Positions 45,244 through 54,467 of a DNA stretch of 64,000 nt are shown piece by piece; position 1 is the first letter of the stretch; every line of letters begins with the position of its first letter. Location: the NCBI GenBank assembly GCA_016936535.1, contig JAFGXP010000028.1, positions 38,403 through 102,402 of the forward strand, given 5' to 3'. The stretch is from Thiotrichales bacterium. GTDB lineage: Bacteria; Pseudomonadota; Gammaproteobacteria; Thiomicrospirales; Thiomicrospiraceae. The notes under the pieces were generated by a model, which made no database searches, was not told the DNA's origin, and worked only from the letters and a program-made list of their open reading frames with translations. A program made the translations under genes and the position numbers.

Positions 45244-46104
45244 TTATTGCAAGGTTGCGTTTTTGGGCGCAAAGAGCGCGTCAACCTCGGCTTCACTGTA
45301 GCGTAAATGGTAGTTGCAGATTTCATTGTGAATGACAAGCTCACCTTCTTCTTGCAAAATCTTACGAACTTCTTCTTCGCCCATCTGTTGCAACATGAGA
45401 TCAATGCGCGCTTTATTTTCTGGGCATTCGTAAAGCACATCGCGACCTCTAAAGAGTTCGACCGTTTCTTGATGGAACAATCGATGCAGCAAAGTTGCAC
45501 TTTCTAGGGTTAAGAGTTCGTCATTGCTCAGGGTGTTGGCAAGGTGTTCAATTCGCTCCCAAGCATCGGCATCTTTTTCATCGGTGTCGGGCATTTTTTG
45601 CAGCATGAAACCGGCGAGATGGCTTTCATCAGCGCTCAGCCATAAGCGTGAGGGCAGTTGCTCGGATTGTTGAAAGTAACCCTCAAAGCAAGCGGCAACC
45701 GTTTCTGCTTCGCGCGGCACATAGCTTTGAAAATGATGACCGGTTTGTGAATTTTCTAGGGTCACCAAAATCTGCCCATCGCCTAAAAGCTCGTCTAGAC
45801 TTTGTTGATTTTGAATAGGTTGGATTGTTTTGGCTAGGCCCCGCAACTTAAGGTCGTGCGTCACCTCCACCACCAAGAGGTTGACGGGTCCTTTTCCTTG
45901 AATTTGGAGGGTAATTTTACCTTGGTGTTTGAGACCATTGGCTAAGATGACGCTGACCGCGGTTAGCTCACCGAGCAGGCGAGATAAGACCGGCGGATAA
46001 TGGCGCTCGGCAATCATTTGTTGCCAAGCGTGATCCAGTTGCACAATTTGTCCGCGAACATTGTGTTCTTTAAACAGAAAACGTTGAATTTTATCTTGCG
46101 CCAT
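45244..46104 (-). CDS. hslO: Hsp33 family chaperone HslO with incomplete zinc/redox centre
   Basis: Hsp33 is a holdase switched on by oxidation of a four-Cys zinc centre (CxC...CxxC). The 286-residue protein is full length and clearly Hsp33 in its N-terminal domain (FKEHNVRGQIVQLDHAW, GDGQILVTLEN, AETVAACFEGYFQQSEQLPSRLWL). At the redox site it has YECPEN (C227 kept, second Cys replaced by Glu) and NEICNYH (first Cys replaced by Asn, C263 kept). I verified both codon stretches in the DNA. One cysteine of each pair remains, so tetrahedral four-Cys zinc binding is not possible; a single C227-C263 disulfide would be. Confidence 0.9.
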   Translation of the reverse strand: MAQDKIQRFLFKEHNVRGQIVQLDHAWQQMIAERHYPPVLSRLLGELTAVSVILANGLKHQGKITLQIQGKGPVNLLVVEVTHDLKLRGLAKTIQPIQNQQSLDELLGDGQILVTLENSQTGHHFQSYVPREAETVAACFEGYFQQSEQLPSRLWLSADESHLAGFMLQKMPDTDEKDADAWERIEHLANTLSNDELLTLESATLLHRLFHQETVELFRGRDVLYECPENKARIDLMLQQMGEEEVRKILQEEGELVIHNEICNYHLRYSEAEVDALFAPKNATLQ

Positions 46105-46330
46105 GCTGAGCTCCTTTGCGATTAGCGTGCGCGGATTTTAACACAGTCGTTTACCCGCTTTAGCGGGGCATCAACGCCTAAGCCCAGTCTAGGTGGTGTT
46201 TCACCCTTTCATACCAGACAATTGTTCACACTTCTTTGGAAAATTTTTATCGGCTGAAGCGGTTGAGAGGCAAGTAACTTTGCCATTCTTGTTCAAAATA
46301 CGTTTGTTTCATCCCAATTCACATTGTGAT

Positions 46331-47353
46331 TCACATGCGCTGTTCACTCTCTTTGGCTTGCAAATCGGCGTGGTATGAGCTGCGGACCATGGGTCCTGCG
46401 GCAACGTGGCTAAAGCCCATTTGATAGCCTGCTGCTTCAATTTGTTGAAACGCTTCGGGCGGCCAATATTTTTTGACCGAGAGGTGGTATTCACTGGGTT
46501 GTAAATATTGCCCAACAGTGAGCATTTCGACATCGTGCGCGCGCAGGTCCTGCATGACTTGCAATAATTCTTCAAGCGTTTCCCCTAACCCGACCATTAA
46601 GCCAGATTTGGTTTTGACTGTCGGATGCTGTTGCTTGAAACGCTTCAGCAAGTCTAATGAGGCTTGATAATCGGCTCCAGGTCTGGCTTCTTCGTATAAA
46701 CGAGGGATGGTTTCTAAATTGTGGTTGAGAACATCCGGTGGTTGTTGACTGAGGGTTTCCAGCGCTACACTCAAGCGTCCGCGAAAATCGGGAACTAGGG
46801 TTTCAATTTGGGTTTGAGGTGCCTGCTGGCGAATAGCCTGAATGCAATCCACAAAATGCTGGGCTCCGCCATCTCGCAGGTCATCGCGATCGACTGAGGT
46901 AATAACCACATAGTTCAAGCCCATTGCTTTGACTGTGCGCGCCAGATGAGCCGGTTCTTCTTGGTTAAGCGGTTTAGGACGGCCGTGGGTGACGTCACAA
47001 AATGGGCATTTTCGGGTACAGATATCGCCCATAATCATGAAAGTGGCCGTGCCATGGCCAAAGCATTCTGCTAGGTTAGGGCAGGAGGCTTCTTCGCAGA
47101 CGCTATGCAGACCTTGTTCGCGCATAATGTTTTTCAATTCGCGAATACGATGGATGTCTTTGGCTTTTGGCAGTTGCGCTTTAATCCAGCGGGGTTTTGG
47201 CAACTTTTCCGCGGCAGGGTCTGGACGATGTTTTAGGGATTTCGTTTTATATTCGCCTTTGGACATGGCCGCGTTGCGCTCGCGCACCGACTGACTGAGC
47301 TGCTGTTTCATCTGTTGGAGTGAAATTTCTTGGCGGGCTTGCAAATCTGACAT
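46331..47353 (-). CDS. lipA: Lipoyl synthase LipA
   Basis: Radical SAM enzyme inserting two sulfurs into octanoyl groups on lipoyl domains. The protein (340 residues from the ATG at 47351-47353; a TTG 12 bases upstream is possible) has the auxiliary cluster C86, C91, C97 ([12 protein letters not shown]), the radical SAM cluster C112, C116, C119 (CTRKCPFCD) and the C-terminal RSSYHA motif whose serine ligates the auxiliary cluster. It follows lipB by 56 bases in the usual dacA-ybeD-lipB-lipA order. Confidence 0.97.
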   Translation of the reverse strand: MSDLQARQEISLQQMKQQLSQSVRERNAAMSKGEYKTKSLKHRPDPAAEKLPKPRWIKAQLPKAKDIHRIRELKNIMREQGLHSVCEEASCPNLAECFGHGTATFMIMGDICTRKCPFCDVTHGRPKPLNQEEPAHLARTVKAMGLNYVVITSVDRDDLRDGGAQHFVDCIQAIRQQAPQTQIETLVPDFRGRLSVALETLSQQPPDVLNHNLETIPRLYEEARPGADYQASLDLLKRFKQQHPTVKTKSGLMVGLGETLEELLQVMQDLRAHDVEMLTVGQYLQPSEYHLSVKKYWPPEAFQQIEAAGYQMGFSHVAAGPMVRSSYHADLQAKESEQRM

Positions 47354-47409
47354 GGGTGCTTCCAAAGTACAAAAAGAACAACATTATAATCCAAGCCAGA
47401 AGGGCATCC

Positions 47410-48066
47410 TTAGCAATTCGTAACGCGCAGGGCATCCAAATGCTGTTGAAATAGGACGCTGAAGACTTCGCCGAGCTGTTCAATATTTGGCAAGGGGTTC
47501 GGGTAGAGGTTGGCAAGCTGGGTCATCTGCAATCCAGCGTATCCGCATGGATTTATGGCGTGAAAAGGCGTAAGGTCCATATCAACATTGAGTGCCAAGC
47601 CGTGATAGGTTTTTTGCTTGTGAATCTTTAGGCCGAGCGATGCGATTTTTTGATCGTTAACATAAACACCTGGAGCGTTGGCACGGGTAACGCCTTCGAT
47701 TTCATAAGCCTTTAGGAGTTCGATAAGGCTCTTTTCCATGAGACTGACCAGAGCCCGCACACCGAGATGGCGCGCTTTTAAGTCGATCAGCAGATACACA
47801 ATCAGTTGGCCGGGACCGTGATAGGTAATCTGCCCGCCGCGATCGGTCTGAACAATCGGAATGGCCGGATTGGGGTTTAAAAGATGTTCCGGTTTGCCGT
47901 TTAGACCTTGGGTATAGACCGGCGGATGCTGAACAATCCACAGCTCATCGGTTTGACCTGCTCCCCGCTCGCTACTGAATTGGCGCATCGCTTGCCAAAC
48001 ATCGGTGTAAGGTTGGATGCCAAGTTGCTTGACGAGAAGAGGCGGCAGTTTCATCAGCAAGGGCAA
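47410..48066 (-). CDS. lipB: Octanoyl-[ACP]:protein N-octanoyltransferase LipB
   Basis: Moves octanoyl from acyl carrier protein to lipoyl domains, the step before LipA. The 218-residue protein has DRGGQITYHGPGQLIVY (75-91), the catalytic lysine K147 (ASLGLKIHK) and the thioester cysteine C174 (INPCGYAGL). A second ATG at codon 5 is a possible start. It lies 5 bases after ybeD. Confidence 0.96.
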   Translation of the reverse strand: MPLLMKLPPLLVKQLGIQPYTDVWQAMRQFSSERGAGQTDELWIVQHPPVYTQGLNGKPEHLLNPNPAIPIVQTDRGGQITYHGPGQLIVYLLIDLKARHLGVRALVSLMEKSLIELLKAYEIEGVTRANAPGVYVNDQKIASLGLKIHKQKTYHGLALNVDMDLTPFHAINPCGYAGLQMTQLANLYPNPLPNIEQLGEVFSVLFQQHLDALRVTNC

Positions 48067-48071
48067 TCGAT

Positions 48072-48356
48072 TTACAGCGTCATTAGTACTTGGGGATGTT
48101 TTCTCAGCTCACCATAGATGGCGTGCAGCTGTTCTAAACAGGTGGCGTAGAAGGTGATATTGACCGAGACAAAGTTGTTGTCTTTAGAGTGGTTGAGTTG
48201 AATGTGTTCGCGCGAAGTATTAGGCGCAAATTGGCATGTGATCTCATAGACCAATTCAATAAAACCTGGCTCATTGCGGCCCATGGCTTTGAGTTTATAG
48301 TCACAGGGAAATTCGATCAAACTCTGTGCATCTGGGGTGTGTAAATCTTGAGTCAT
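48072..48356 (-). CDS. ybeD: YbeD (DUF493) family protein
   Basis: A 94-residue alpha/beta protein with an ACT-like fold; exact role unknown. SLIEFPCDYKLKAMGRNEPGF, SREHIQLNHSKDNNFVSVNI and LEQLHAIYGELRKHPQVLMTL match YbeD. Its conserved position between dacA and lipB supports the call. Confidence 0.92.
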   Translation of the reverse strand: MTQDLHTPDAQSLIEFPCDYKLKAMGRNEPGFIELVYEITCQFAPNTSREHIQLNHSKDNNFVSVNITFYATCLEQLHAIYGELRKHPQVLMTL

Positions 48357-48423
48357 TGACGTATCTCATTGTGTTTAACAATTGAAGTTGTGGGTTAAGC
48401 TTGAGAACCGTGGCCGAGCTAAA

Positions 48424-48450
48424 GCAAAAAGCCGCAAGGTTTTTGCGGCT
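48424..48450 (-). terminator. Rho-independent terminator of dacA
   Basis: On the minus strand GCCGCAA/TTGCGGC forms a stem followed by T-rich sequence (A-run at 48426-48430 on the plus strand), about 30 bases after the dacA stop and ahead of ybeD. Some readthrough into ybeD-lipB-lipA is possible. Confidence 0.85.
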
Positions 48451-48481
48451 TAGGCTTTGATTCAAGCCGGTTTAAGCGATG

Positions 48482-49711
48482 TTAAGCACCATCACCGCCA
48501 AATAATGAGCTGATGGCCATCTTCAGTTGGTCGATTAATTTTTTGAAAAAAGAGCCTTCTTCCACGCTGTCAAGTGCAATCAGCGGTCGCTTGCTGATTT
48601 CTTGGTTGCCAATCGTAATTTGTAAGCTACCAAGCGCATCGCCCTCTGCAGCCGGCGCTTTAATCATTGGCTCAACTAGGGTTTCGATGCTCATATTTTT
48701 GTATTGGCCGCGCGGAATGGTGACGTACAAATCCTCAGCAAGGCCCAGTCCAATCAAATCTCGATTGCCTTCCCAAATTGGGGTGTCTTTAAGACGCTGG
48801 CCGGCGCTGTAGAGCTTGTGGGTTTCGTAAAAACGAAATCCATAGTTAAACAGTTTTTGAGTCTCTTGCACGCGGGTATTTGCACTGTTGGTACCCAGTA
48901 CCACACTGATTAAACGCATTTCATCACGTTTCGCCGAGGAGACTAAGCAGTAGCCAGCCGATTCGGTATGGCCGGTTTTGAGGCCATCGACCGTTTCATC
49001 TTGCCACAACAGTTTGTTACGGTTGTATTGGGTAATGCCATTAAAGGTAAATTTTTTCTCGGAATACCATTTGTATTCATCGGGGAAGTTTTTAATCAGT
49101 GCTGAGGTTAAAAGAGCAAGGTCATTGGCACTGGTGTAGTGCTCCGGATCAGGTAAGCCGGTGGCATTGACATAATTTGTGTTGGTCATGCCTAAAGACT
49201 TGGCATATTTGTTCATCAGTTGCGCAAATACTTCTTCACTGCCGGCAATATGTTCGGCCAAAGCGACACTGGCATCATTGCCGGATTGAATAACCATGCC
49301 TTTGATGAGGTCTTGAACCGAAACTTGCTTGCCCACTTCAATGAACATTTTTGAGCCGGGCATTTTCCACGCATTTTGGGAAATGGTAACCATGTCTCCC
49401 ATTTGCATGTTGCCGTTACGCAATTCGTTAATCACTACATAGCCGGTCATGATTTTCGTTAAGCTCGCTGGCTCTACCCGTTGGTCTGGATTTTTTTGCG
49501 CCAAAACACGCCCGCTGTCAAAGTCGATAAGCAAATAGGCGCTACCGGAAACTTCTGGTGCCGAAGGTACAACATGTGGAGTGTTCGGAGCAGCGACTGC
49601 AGCAGCGGCATCGGCCAGAGGAGTCTGAGCATGGACATTCGAACTTAAGGCCAAGCTGAGACTGAGGGTGAGCGTCAGGGCGGAAGCCTGAAGGGTGCGA
49701 ATCAATTGCAT
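48482..49711 (-). CDS. dacA: D-alanyl-D-alanine carboxypeptidase (PBP5/6 family) DacA
   Basis: Trims the terminal D-Ala from peptidoglycan stem peptides in the periplasm. The 409-residue precursor has a signal peptide (to about residue 28), the SxxK S83-K86 (PASLTKIM), SGN 143-145 and KTG 245-247 (GLKTGHTE), a C-terminal PBP5 beta domain and an amphipathic anchor helix (FFKKLIDQLKMAISSLFGG). It lacks the mreB-mrdA cluster's rlpA neighbour seen in E. coli. Confidence 0.96.
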   Translation of the reverse strand: MQLIRTLQASALTLTLSLSLALSSNVHAQTPLADAAAAVAAPNTPHVVPSAPEVSGSAYLLIDFDSGRVLAQKNPDQRVEPASLTKIMTGYVVINELRNGNMQMGDMVTISQNAWKMPGSKMFIEVGKQVSVQDLIKGMVIQSGNDASVALAEHIAGSEEVFAQLMNKYAKSLGMTNTNYVNATGLPDPEHYTSANDLALLTSALIKNFPDEYKWYSEKKFTFNGITQYNRNKLLWQDETVDGLKTGHTESAGYCLVSSAKRDEMRLISVVLGTNSANTRVQETQKLFNYGFRFYETHKLYSAGQRLKDTPIWEGNRDLIGLGLAEDLYVTIPRGQYKNMSIETLVEPMIKAPAAEGDALGSLQITIGNQEISKRPLIALDSVEEGSFFKKLIDQLKMAISSLFGGDGA

Positions 49712-49929
49712 AATTATATCTTCTTACTTATTAAAACGCTGGCGGCGCAGCGAGGGTGGATTAGAATTTTACGGCGAATGTCTGCTTGAGACAGGGGCTA
49801 AAAAGCCAACGCGAATTCACAGCAATTTAAGGGTTTTCTTAAATTGGTTTTTACGGTTTACGCCTGAGTTTTCTAAAAAATTGCCGCTAATTTAACACAC
49901 TTTGCCTCAAAATCTAAAGTCAAAGCGGG

Positions 49930-51057
49930 TTACTGCTTGGCCAGCATTTTGCGGTGGGTTTGAATTGACATCAAAATTCCAAAACCAATCATTAAGGTCA
50001 CCATGGAGCTACCCCCATAGCTAATCAGGGGTAAAGGCAGACCCACCACCGGTAGAAGCCCGGAAACCATCCCGATATTGACAAAAACATAGACAAAGAA
50101 AATCATGGTTAAGCCAGCGGCAACCAAGCGCGTAAAGGTATCTTGCGCTTGGGCGGCAATCCACAGGCCGCGCCCAATCACGAAAAGATACATCGCCAAC
50201 AGCAGAATCACGCCGATAAGGCCAAATTCTTCGGAAATCACCGAAAAAATAAAGTCGGTGGTGCTCTCTGGTAAAAACTCTAGGTGCGCCTGAGTGCTGC
50301 CCAAATACCCTTTGCCCTCAATGCCACCAGAACCAATGGCAATTTTAGATTGAATAATATGGTAACCCGACCCCAAAGGATCAGATTCAGGATTTAAAAA
50401 GGTCAGTACCCTTTGCCGTTGGTAGTCGTGCATAAACTCCCAGGCAATCGGCACGCTGCCTGCTGCGGCGAGTAAGCCGCCGACAATAAGCTTCCAGGGT
50501 AAGCCGGCAAAGAAAATGACGAACAATCCTGAAGTGGCAATGAGCAGTGAAGTACCTAAGTCTGGTTGAATGACAATCAGTCCAGCGGTGAGCACAATCA
50601 GCATGAAACCGCTGAACAGCCGAGTGAAGGTCGGTGGGTGGCGACTGTGCGCAAACAACCAGGCCATCATTAAGGGGAGCGCCAGTTTCATCAGTTCAGA
50701 GGGCTGAAAGCGCACGGAACCGAATTCGAGCCAACGCTGCGCGCCCTTGCCGATGTCACCAAAAAGTTGGACGGCAATCAGCAATAAAATGCCAATCAGA
50801 AACAGTATCGGGGTGAAGATAAAAATTACCGAAGGTTTAATCTGGGCAAAAAACAGCATTAATCCCATGGCAAATCCAACACGCAATAGGTGGCGTTGGG
50901 TGACTTCCCAATCCCCTCCAGACGCACTGAATACAATCGCGGTACCACTGATTAACAACAGCAAAATCCCCAATAGCAACAGAGCATCTAGGTGCAAACG
51001 TTCCAAAAACTCGCGATTGCGCACATACATTTGCTGTTTGTGATCAAATAATTTCAT
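49930..51057 (-). CDS. rodA: Peptidoglycan glycosyltransferase RodA
   Basis: SEDS-family glycan polymerase of the elongasome, acting with PBP2. The 375-residue protein has about 10 TM segments and typical motifs: GAQRWLEFGSVRFQPSELMKLALP, VIQPDLGTSLLIATSGLFVIFF, PESTTDFIFSVISEEFGLIG and a SYGGSSM end motif. It overlaps the mrdA stop by 4 bases (ATGA), so it is translationally coupled. The 218 bases between it and dacA hold no gene. Confidence 0.96.
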   Translation of the reverse strand: MKLFDHKQQMYVRNREFLERLHLDALLLLGILLLLISGTAIVFSASGGDWEVTQRHLLRVGFAMGLMLFFAQIKPSVIFIFTPILFLIGILLLIAVQLFGDIGKGAQRWLEFGSVRFQPSELMKLALPLMMAWLFAHSRHPPTFTRLFSGFMLIVLTAGLIVIQPDLGTSLLIATSGLFVIFFAGLPWKLIVGGLLAAAGSVPIAWEFMHDYQRQRVLTFLNPESDPLGSGYHIIQSKIAIGSGGIEGKGYLGSTQAHLEFLPESTTDFIFSVISEEFGLIGVILLLAMYLFVIGRGLWIAAQAQDTFTRLVAAGLTMIFFVYVFVNIGMVSGLLPVVGLPLPLISYGGSSMVTLMIGFGILMSIQTHRKMLAKQ

Positions 51058-52925
51058 CGGTCATTTCCGGTATTGTTGGGAAAGGGGGTTAAGGGTAAAT
51101 CTGGGCGCAGGTAGCGCTTAATTACATTGACCGCAATCGGTGCGGCGGTTTTTGAACCGCTGCCGGAGTTTTCGGCAATGACTGCTACCGCAATTCGTGG
51201 CTTTTCAACTGGCGCAAAGCCGACAAACAACGAGTGATCATGCAGGGATTTATCGAGTTTTGCGGAGTCATAATCCGCTTGGTTCAAACTGAACACTTGG
51301 GCCGTACCGGTTTTGCCAGCCATAGTAAAGGGCAGGTCAACGCCAAAATGACGCGCGGTACCGGTTTTGCCATGCATGACAGCAACCATGCCTTGAATGA
51401 CCCTTTCCCAGTTTTCAATTTTACGGATTTCAATTTGTAAGGTTTGCTCTCTCTCGCTATCGAGCTGCTTTAGTAAATGCGGTGTGATTTGTTTACCGCG
51501 ATTGGCCAAAATGGCGGTTGCGCGGGCCAGTTGAACCGGCGTTGAGAGATGATAGCCTTGGCCAATCGAAGAAATAATGGTTTCACCGCGATACCAGGGT
51601 TCATTTTTGGTAATACGTTTCCATTCTTGTGAAGGCAAAATCCCTTTCGATTCACCTGGAATGTCGATTCCGCTGCGCTGGCCAAAACCAAAGGGGGCCA
51701 TCGCATCGTGTATGTTATCAATCCCCATGTCGAGACTCAGTTCGTAAAAATAGGTATCACATGATTGAGCAATAGCAAGGTGCATATCGACCAAACCATG
51801 TCCCCAACGCTTCCAATCTCGGTAGCGATTGCCTTTGTATTCAAAATACCCAGGATCGAAGATTTTTTTGAACGGACTGATAATTTCTTTTTCAATCGCA
51901 CCTAGGGCCACAAATTGTTTGATGGTCGAGCCCGGAGGGTATTGACCATTGATGCCTCGATTAATAAATGGTTTGTTGGGGTCTTCCAATAAGGCTTTAT
52001 AGGTTTTGCTATCAATGCCATCGACAAATAAGTTAGGGTCAAAAGTGGGCATGCTGACATAAGCCAATACTTCACCGGTTTGGGGGTCGAGCGCAATAAT
52101 GCTGCCTCGGCGATCGCCCATCAGCTCTTCGGCAAACTTTTGCAGTTCAATATCGAGCGTTAAATGAATGTCTTGGCCATTAATTGCTGGGGTGGTTTCA
52201 AGCTTGCGCAGGACGCTGCCGCGAACGTTGGTTTCAACCTGTTGAATTCCTGGGTAGCCATGCAGAAGGGATTCGTAGTATTTTTCGACGCCCGATTTAC
52301 CAACAATGTCGGTACCGCGGTAGCGGGTGCTGTCCAGCGTTTTGATCTCTTTTTGATTGATTCGGCCGACGTAGCCAATCGCATGAACGCCGATACCTTG
52401 ATAGGGGTAGGTACGCTTCAAGCGGCTGATCAGGGTCACGCCAGGGTGTCGGTGGCTGATCACAGCAAAGCGTGCGGCTTCTTGCTCACTCAGGCTGTGC
52501 GGCAGGGTGTAGCTTTTGGCGCGCCGGCCCACACGAAAGGTTGCAAAAAATTTATCGAGGCTTTCTTGCGGATAGGTATCGAGGAGGCTTTTGAGCTCAG
52601 CTTCAAAGGCATCAATATCCTTCATATCTTCCCGTACCAAACTCAAGGTAAAAAAGGGTTGATTATCGACAATTAAAATATGGTTCCGATCGTAAATTTT
52701 GCCACGGGTTGGCGGTAGGACCTCGATCGAAATTCGATTGCCTTCCGCTAAGCCGTGGTAACGATCGTAATTAAACCACTGCAGATAAGCCATTCGACCA
52801 ATCAGAAACAGCATTAACACAAAAGTAAACGAAAACGCCACGATCAAACGATTGCGAAATTGGCGTTTGCGTTTTTGATTTTGTTGACTGGTACTGAATT
52901 CCAGATTTTCGTTTAAGGGTGACAT
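51054..52925 (-). CDS. mrdA: Penicillin-binding protein 2 (MrdA)
   Basis: Class B transpeptidase crosslinking lateral wall. The protein, about 623 residues, has one N-terminal TM (LIVAFSFTFVLMLFLIGRM), the pedestal domain and the transpeptidase with active-site serine in PPGSTIKQF (S333), SCD (AQSCDTYFYEL) and KTGTAQVF. I chose ATG 52923-52925; a TTG at 52943 overlapping mreD would add six residues. It sits between mreD and rodA, giving mreBCD-mrdA-rodA. Confidence 0.96.
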   Translation of the reverse strand: MSPLNENLEFSTSQQNQKRKRQFRNRLIVAFSFTFVLMLFLIGRMAYLQWFNYDRYHGLAEGNRISIEVLPPTRGKIYDRNHILIVDNQPFFTLSLVREDMKDIDAFEAELKSLLDTYPQESLDKFFATFRVGRRAKSYTLPHSLSEQEAARFAVISHRHPGVTLISRLKRTYPYQGIGVHAIGYVGRINQKEIKTLDSTRYRGTDIVGKSGVEKYYESLLHGYPGIQQVETNVRGSVLRKLETTPAINGQDIHLTLDIELQKFAEELMGDRRGSIIALDPQTGEVLAYVSMPTFDPNLFVDGIDSKTYKALLEDPNKPFINRGINGQYPPGSTIKQFVALGAIEKEIISPFKKIFDPGYFEYKGNRYRDWKRWGHGLVDMHLAIAQSCDTYFYELSLDMGIDNIHDAMAPFGFGQRSGIDIPGESKGILPSQEWKRITKNEPWYRGETIISSIGQGYHLSTPVQLARATAILANRGKQITPHLLKQLDSEREQTLQIEIRKIENWERVIQGMVAVMHGKTGTARHFGVDLPFTMAGKTGTAQVFSLNQADYDSAKLDKSLHDHSLFVGFAPVEKPRIAVAVIAENSGSGSKTAAPIAVNVIKRYLRPDLPLTPFPNNTGNDR

Positions 52926-52932
52926 GCCGCCG

Positions 52933-53439
52933 TTAGCTCTCAATCGCCTTTTGATGGCTGAGGCGGTTTAACCCCTTGGCCAAGAAAATCCATAGAACGC
53001 CGCCTACCAGCGGCATGCTCCAAAATGCAATCTGTTGCGCTTCATTCATGGGCGGTGCAAGCACAATGAGCCGCAAAATTTGGTAGAGCAGTAAAAAGCC
53101 AATCATATTTAAACTCTGTTGCAGGACGCTGTAACCGCGAAAATGCAAGCGGTGGCGCAACATCGCAAAGGTGAGCAGTACGAAAATCAAGGCATGGATG
53201 CCTAAGGTGCTGTTGAACAAAGTATCCATGAGCAAGCCAATGACAAAAGCGGTACTGACATAGGTTTGGTCTAAAAAGTGCCCACACCAGTAAAGAAGAA
53301 CCAGAAGGGTGATTGGAGGTAAAAAGAGATAACTTTCCCCCAATAAATTAAGCGCGTCCACAATCAATGCGAGGACAAAACTTAACATAATCACCCAGCG
53401 AACTTGGCGGCTGGTAATGTAGATAAAGGCGTCGCCCAT
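52933..53439 (-). CDS. mreD: Rod shape-determining protein MreD
   Basis: A 168-residue integral membrane protein with five or six TM segments that links MreC to the elongasome. LGIHALIFVLLTFAMLRHRLHF and the following FRGYSVLQQSLNMIGFLLLYQ are family-typical. It follows mreC by 38 bases. Confidence 0.9.
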   Translation of the reverse strand: MGDAFIYITSRQVRWVIMLSFVLALIVDALNLLGESYLFLPPITLLVLLYWCGHFLDQTYVSTAFVIGLLMDTLFNSTLGIHALIFVLLTFAMLRHRLHFRGYSVLQQSLNMIGFLLLYQILRLIVLAPPMNEAQQIAFWSMPLVGGVLWIFLAKGLNRLSHQKAIES

Positions 53440-53477
53440 AATGACTTACTCTCTTTGTGGATGCATGACCGCAAGCG

Positions 53478-54428
53478 CTAGGGCGTTGCGGATGTTGCCG
53501 CTTTTGGTTTGGCTTCAACGCGCTGCTGGGTTTGTGTGTCTTCAGGAGCGGTGGTTGCTGTGCCGGGTGTTTCGAGGGTTTCACTTGTCGGTTCCAATGC
53601 TGAGCGATCTGGATTCATTTTCAAGATCAAAACCTGCTGTGCTTGATTCAGTTCGCCTAATGGATTGGCATAAATTTCCAAGTAGGGGGTGCTGTCTTGG
53701 CTCACTACCTGACTAACCACCGCCACCGGATAGCCGGAAGGAAATTTGCCATCCAATCCAGAACTTTCCAGTAGATCGCCGACACGCACTTCACTGCTTT
53801 TCGGAATAAAGTTCAGCTGCACACCATCAAATCCTCGGCCGGAGAGAATGCCGCGTTGGCCTGTGCGTTGAATGCGAACGGGAATTTGATGCGAAGGATC
53901 GGTAATGAGTAGAACACGCGCCGTGCTGGGGGTTGAATGCACGACCTGCCCGATAATGCCTTTGGCATCAATAATGGGTTGCCCAATTTCGACCCCATCT
54001 AAGCGCCCTTTATTAATGGTAATAAACTGTGATAAAGGACTGCTGGAAAAAAAATGCACACTGGCGATTTGAAAGCTAGCATTGTTGACTTGGCCGGTGG
54101 TACCAAGTAAGGCGCGCAGGCGACCCACTTCTTGTTCCATCATAATGAGTTGTTGCTGTTTGGCTTTGAGTAACAGCATTTCAGTTTTCAGGCGATCGTT
54201 TTCCAATTTCAGTTCATCAAAAGAGGTGAAGTCTGTGGAAAAGTTCAGATAAAGCTGTTTAGGTGCTTGGGCAAGCCGCTCGATAGGGTCAAGCAGCGTC
54301 AGCAGGGCACTGCGAAAGTTACTCATGAGATTACTTTGACTATCAACCGCAATCAACCCCAGGGCGAGGATGAAGGCGGCAACAAAGTGTAAAGCGTCTT
54401 GCTGAGGGGTGGTAGCCGACTGTTTGAT
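53478..54428 (-). CDS. mreC: Rod shape-determining protein MreC with apparent ATC start
   Basis: Bitopic protein that activates PBP2-RodA. The frame reads, from 54428: an N-terminal tail, the TM anchor ALHFVAAFILALGLIAVD, the coiled coil (about 70-110, DELKLENDRLKTEMLLLK) and the MreC beta-barrel domain (about 115-270), then a Pro/Thr-rich tail. The anchor lies upstream of the first canonical start (TTG at 54356), and an in-frame TAG precedes the codon ATC at 54428-54426. AGGAG (plus strand 54435-54439) sits six bases before that ATC. Initiation at ATC gives 316 residues. A sequence error changing ATG to ATC is the alternative. Confidence 0.85.
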   Translation of the reverse strand: MKQSATTPQQDALHFVAAFILALGLIAVDSQSNLMSNFRSALLTLLDPIERLAQAPKQLYLNFSTDFTSFDELKLENDRLKTEMLLLKAKQQQLIMMEQEVGRLRALLGTTGQVNNASFQIASVHFFSSSPLSQFITINKGRLDGVEIGQPIIDAKGIIGQVVHSTPSTARVLLITDPSHQIPVRIQRTGQRGILSGRGFDGVQLNFIPKSSEVRVGDLLESSGLDGKFPSGYPVAVVSQVVSQDSTPYLEIYANPLGELNQAQQVLILKMNPDRSALEPTSETLETPGTATTAPEDTQTQQRVEAKPKAATSATP

Positions 54429-54467
54429 GGAACACTCCTAGGGCGCGAACTCAGAGCTTATTCAGGT

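Noticed and set aside
52164..52676. 170-residue plus-strand frame opposite mrdA
   Set aside because: No recognisable family; lies wholly antisense to PBP2 coding sequence.
54356..54358. TTG as the start of mreC
   Set aside because: It would delete the TM anchor encoded just upstream in the same frame and has no Shine-Dalgarno.
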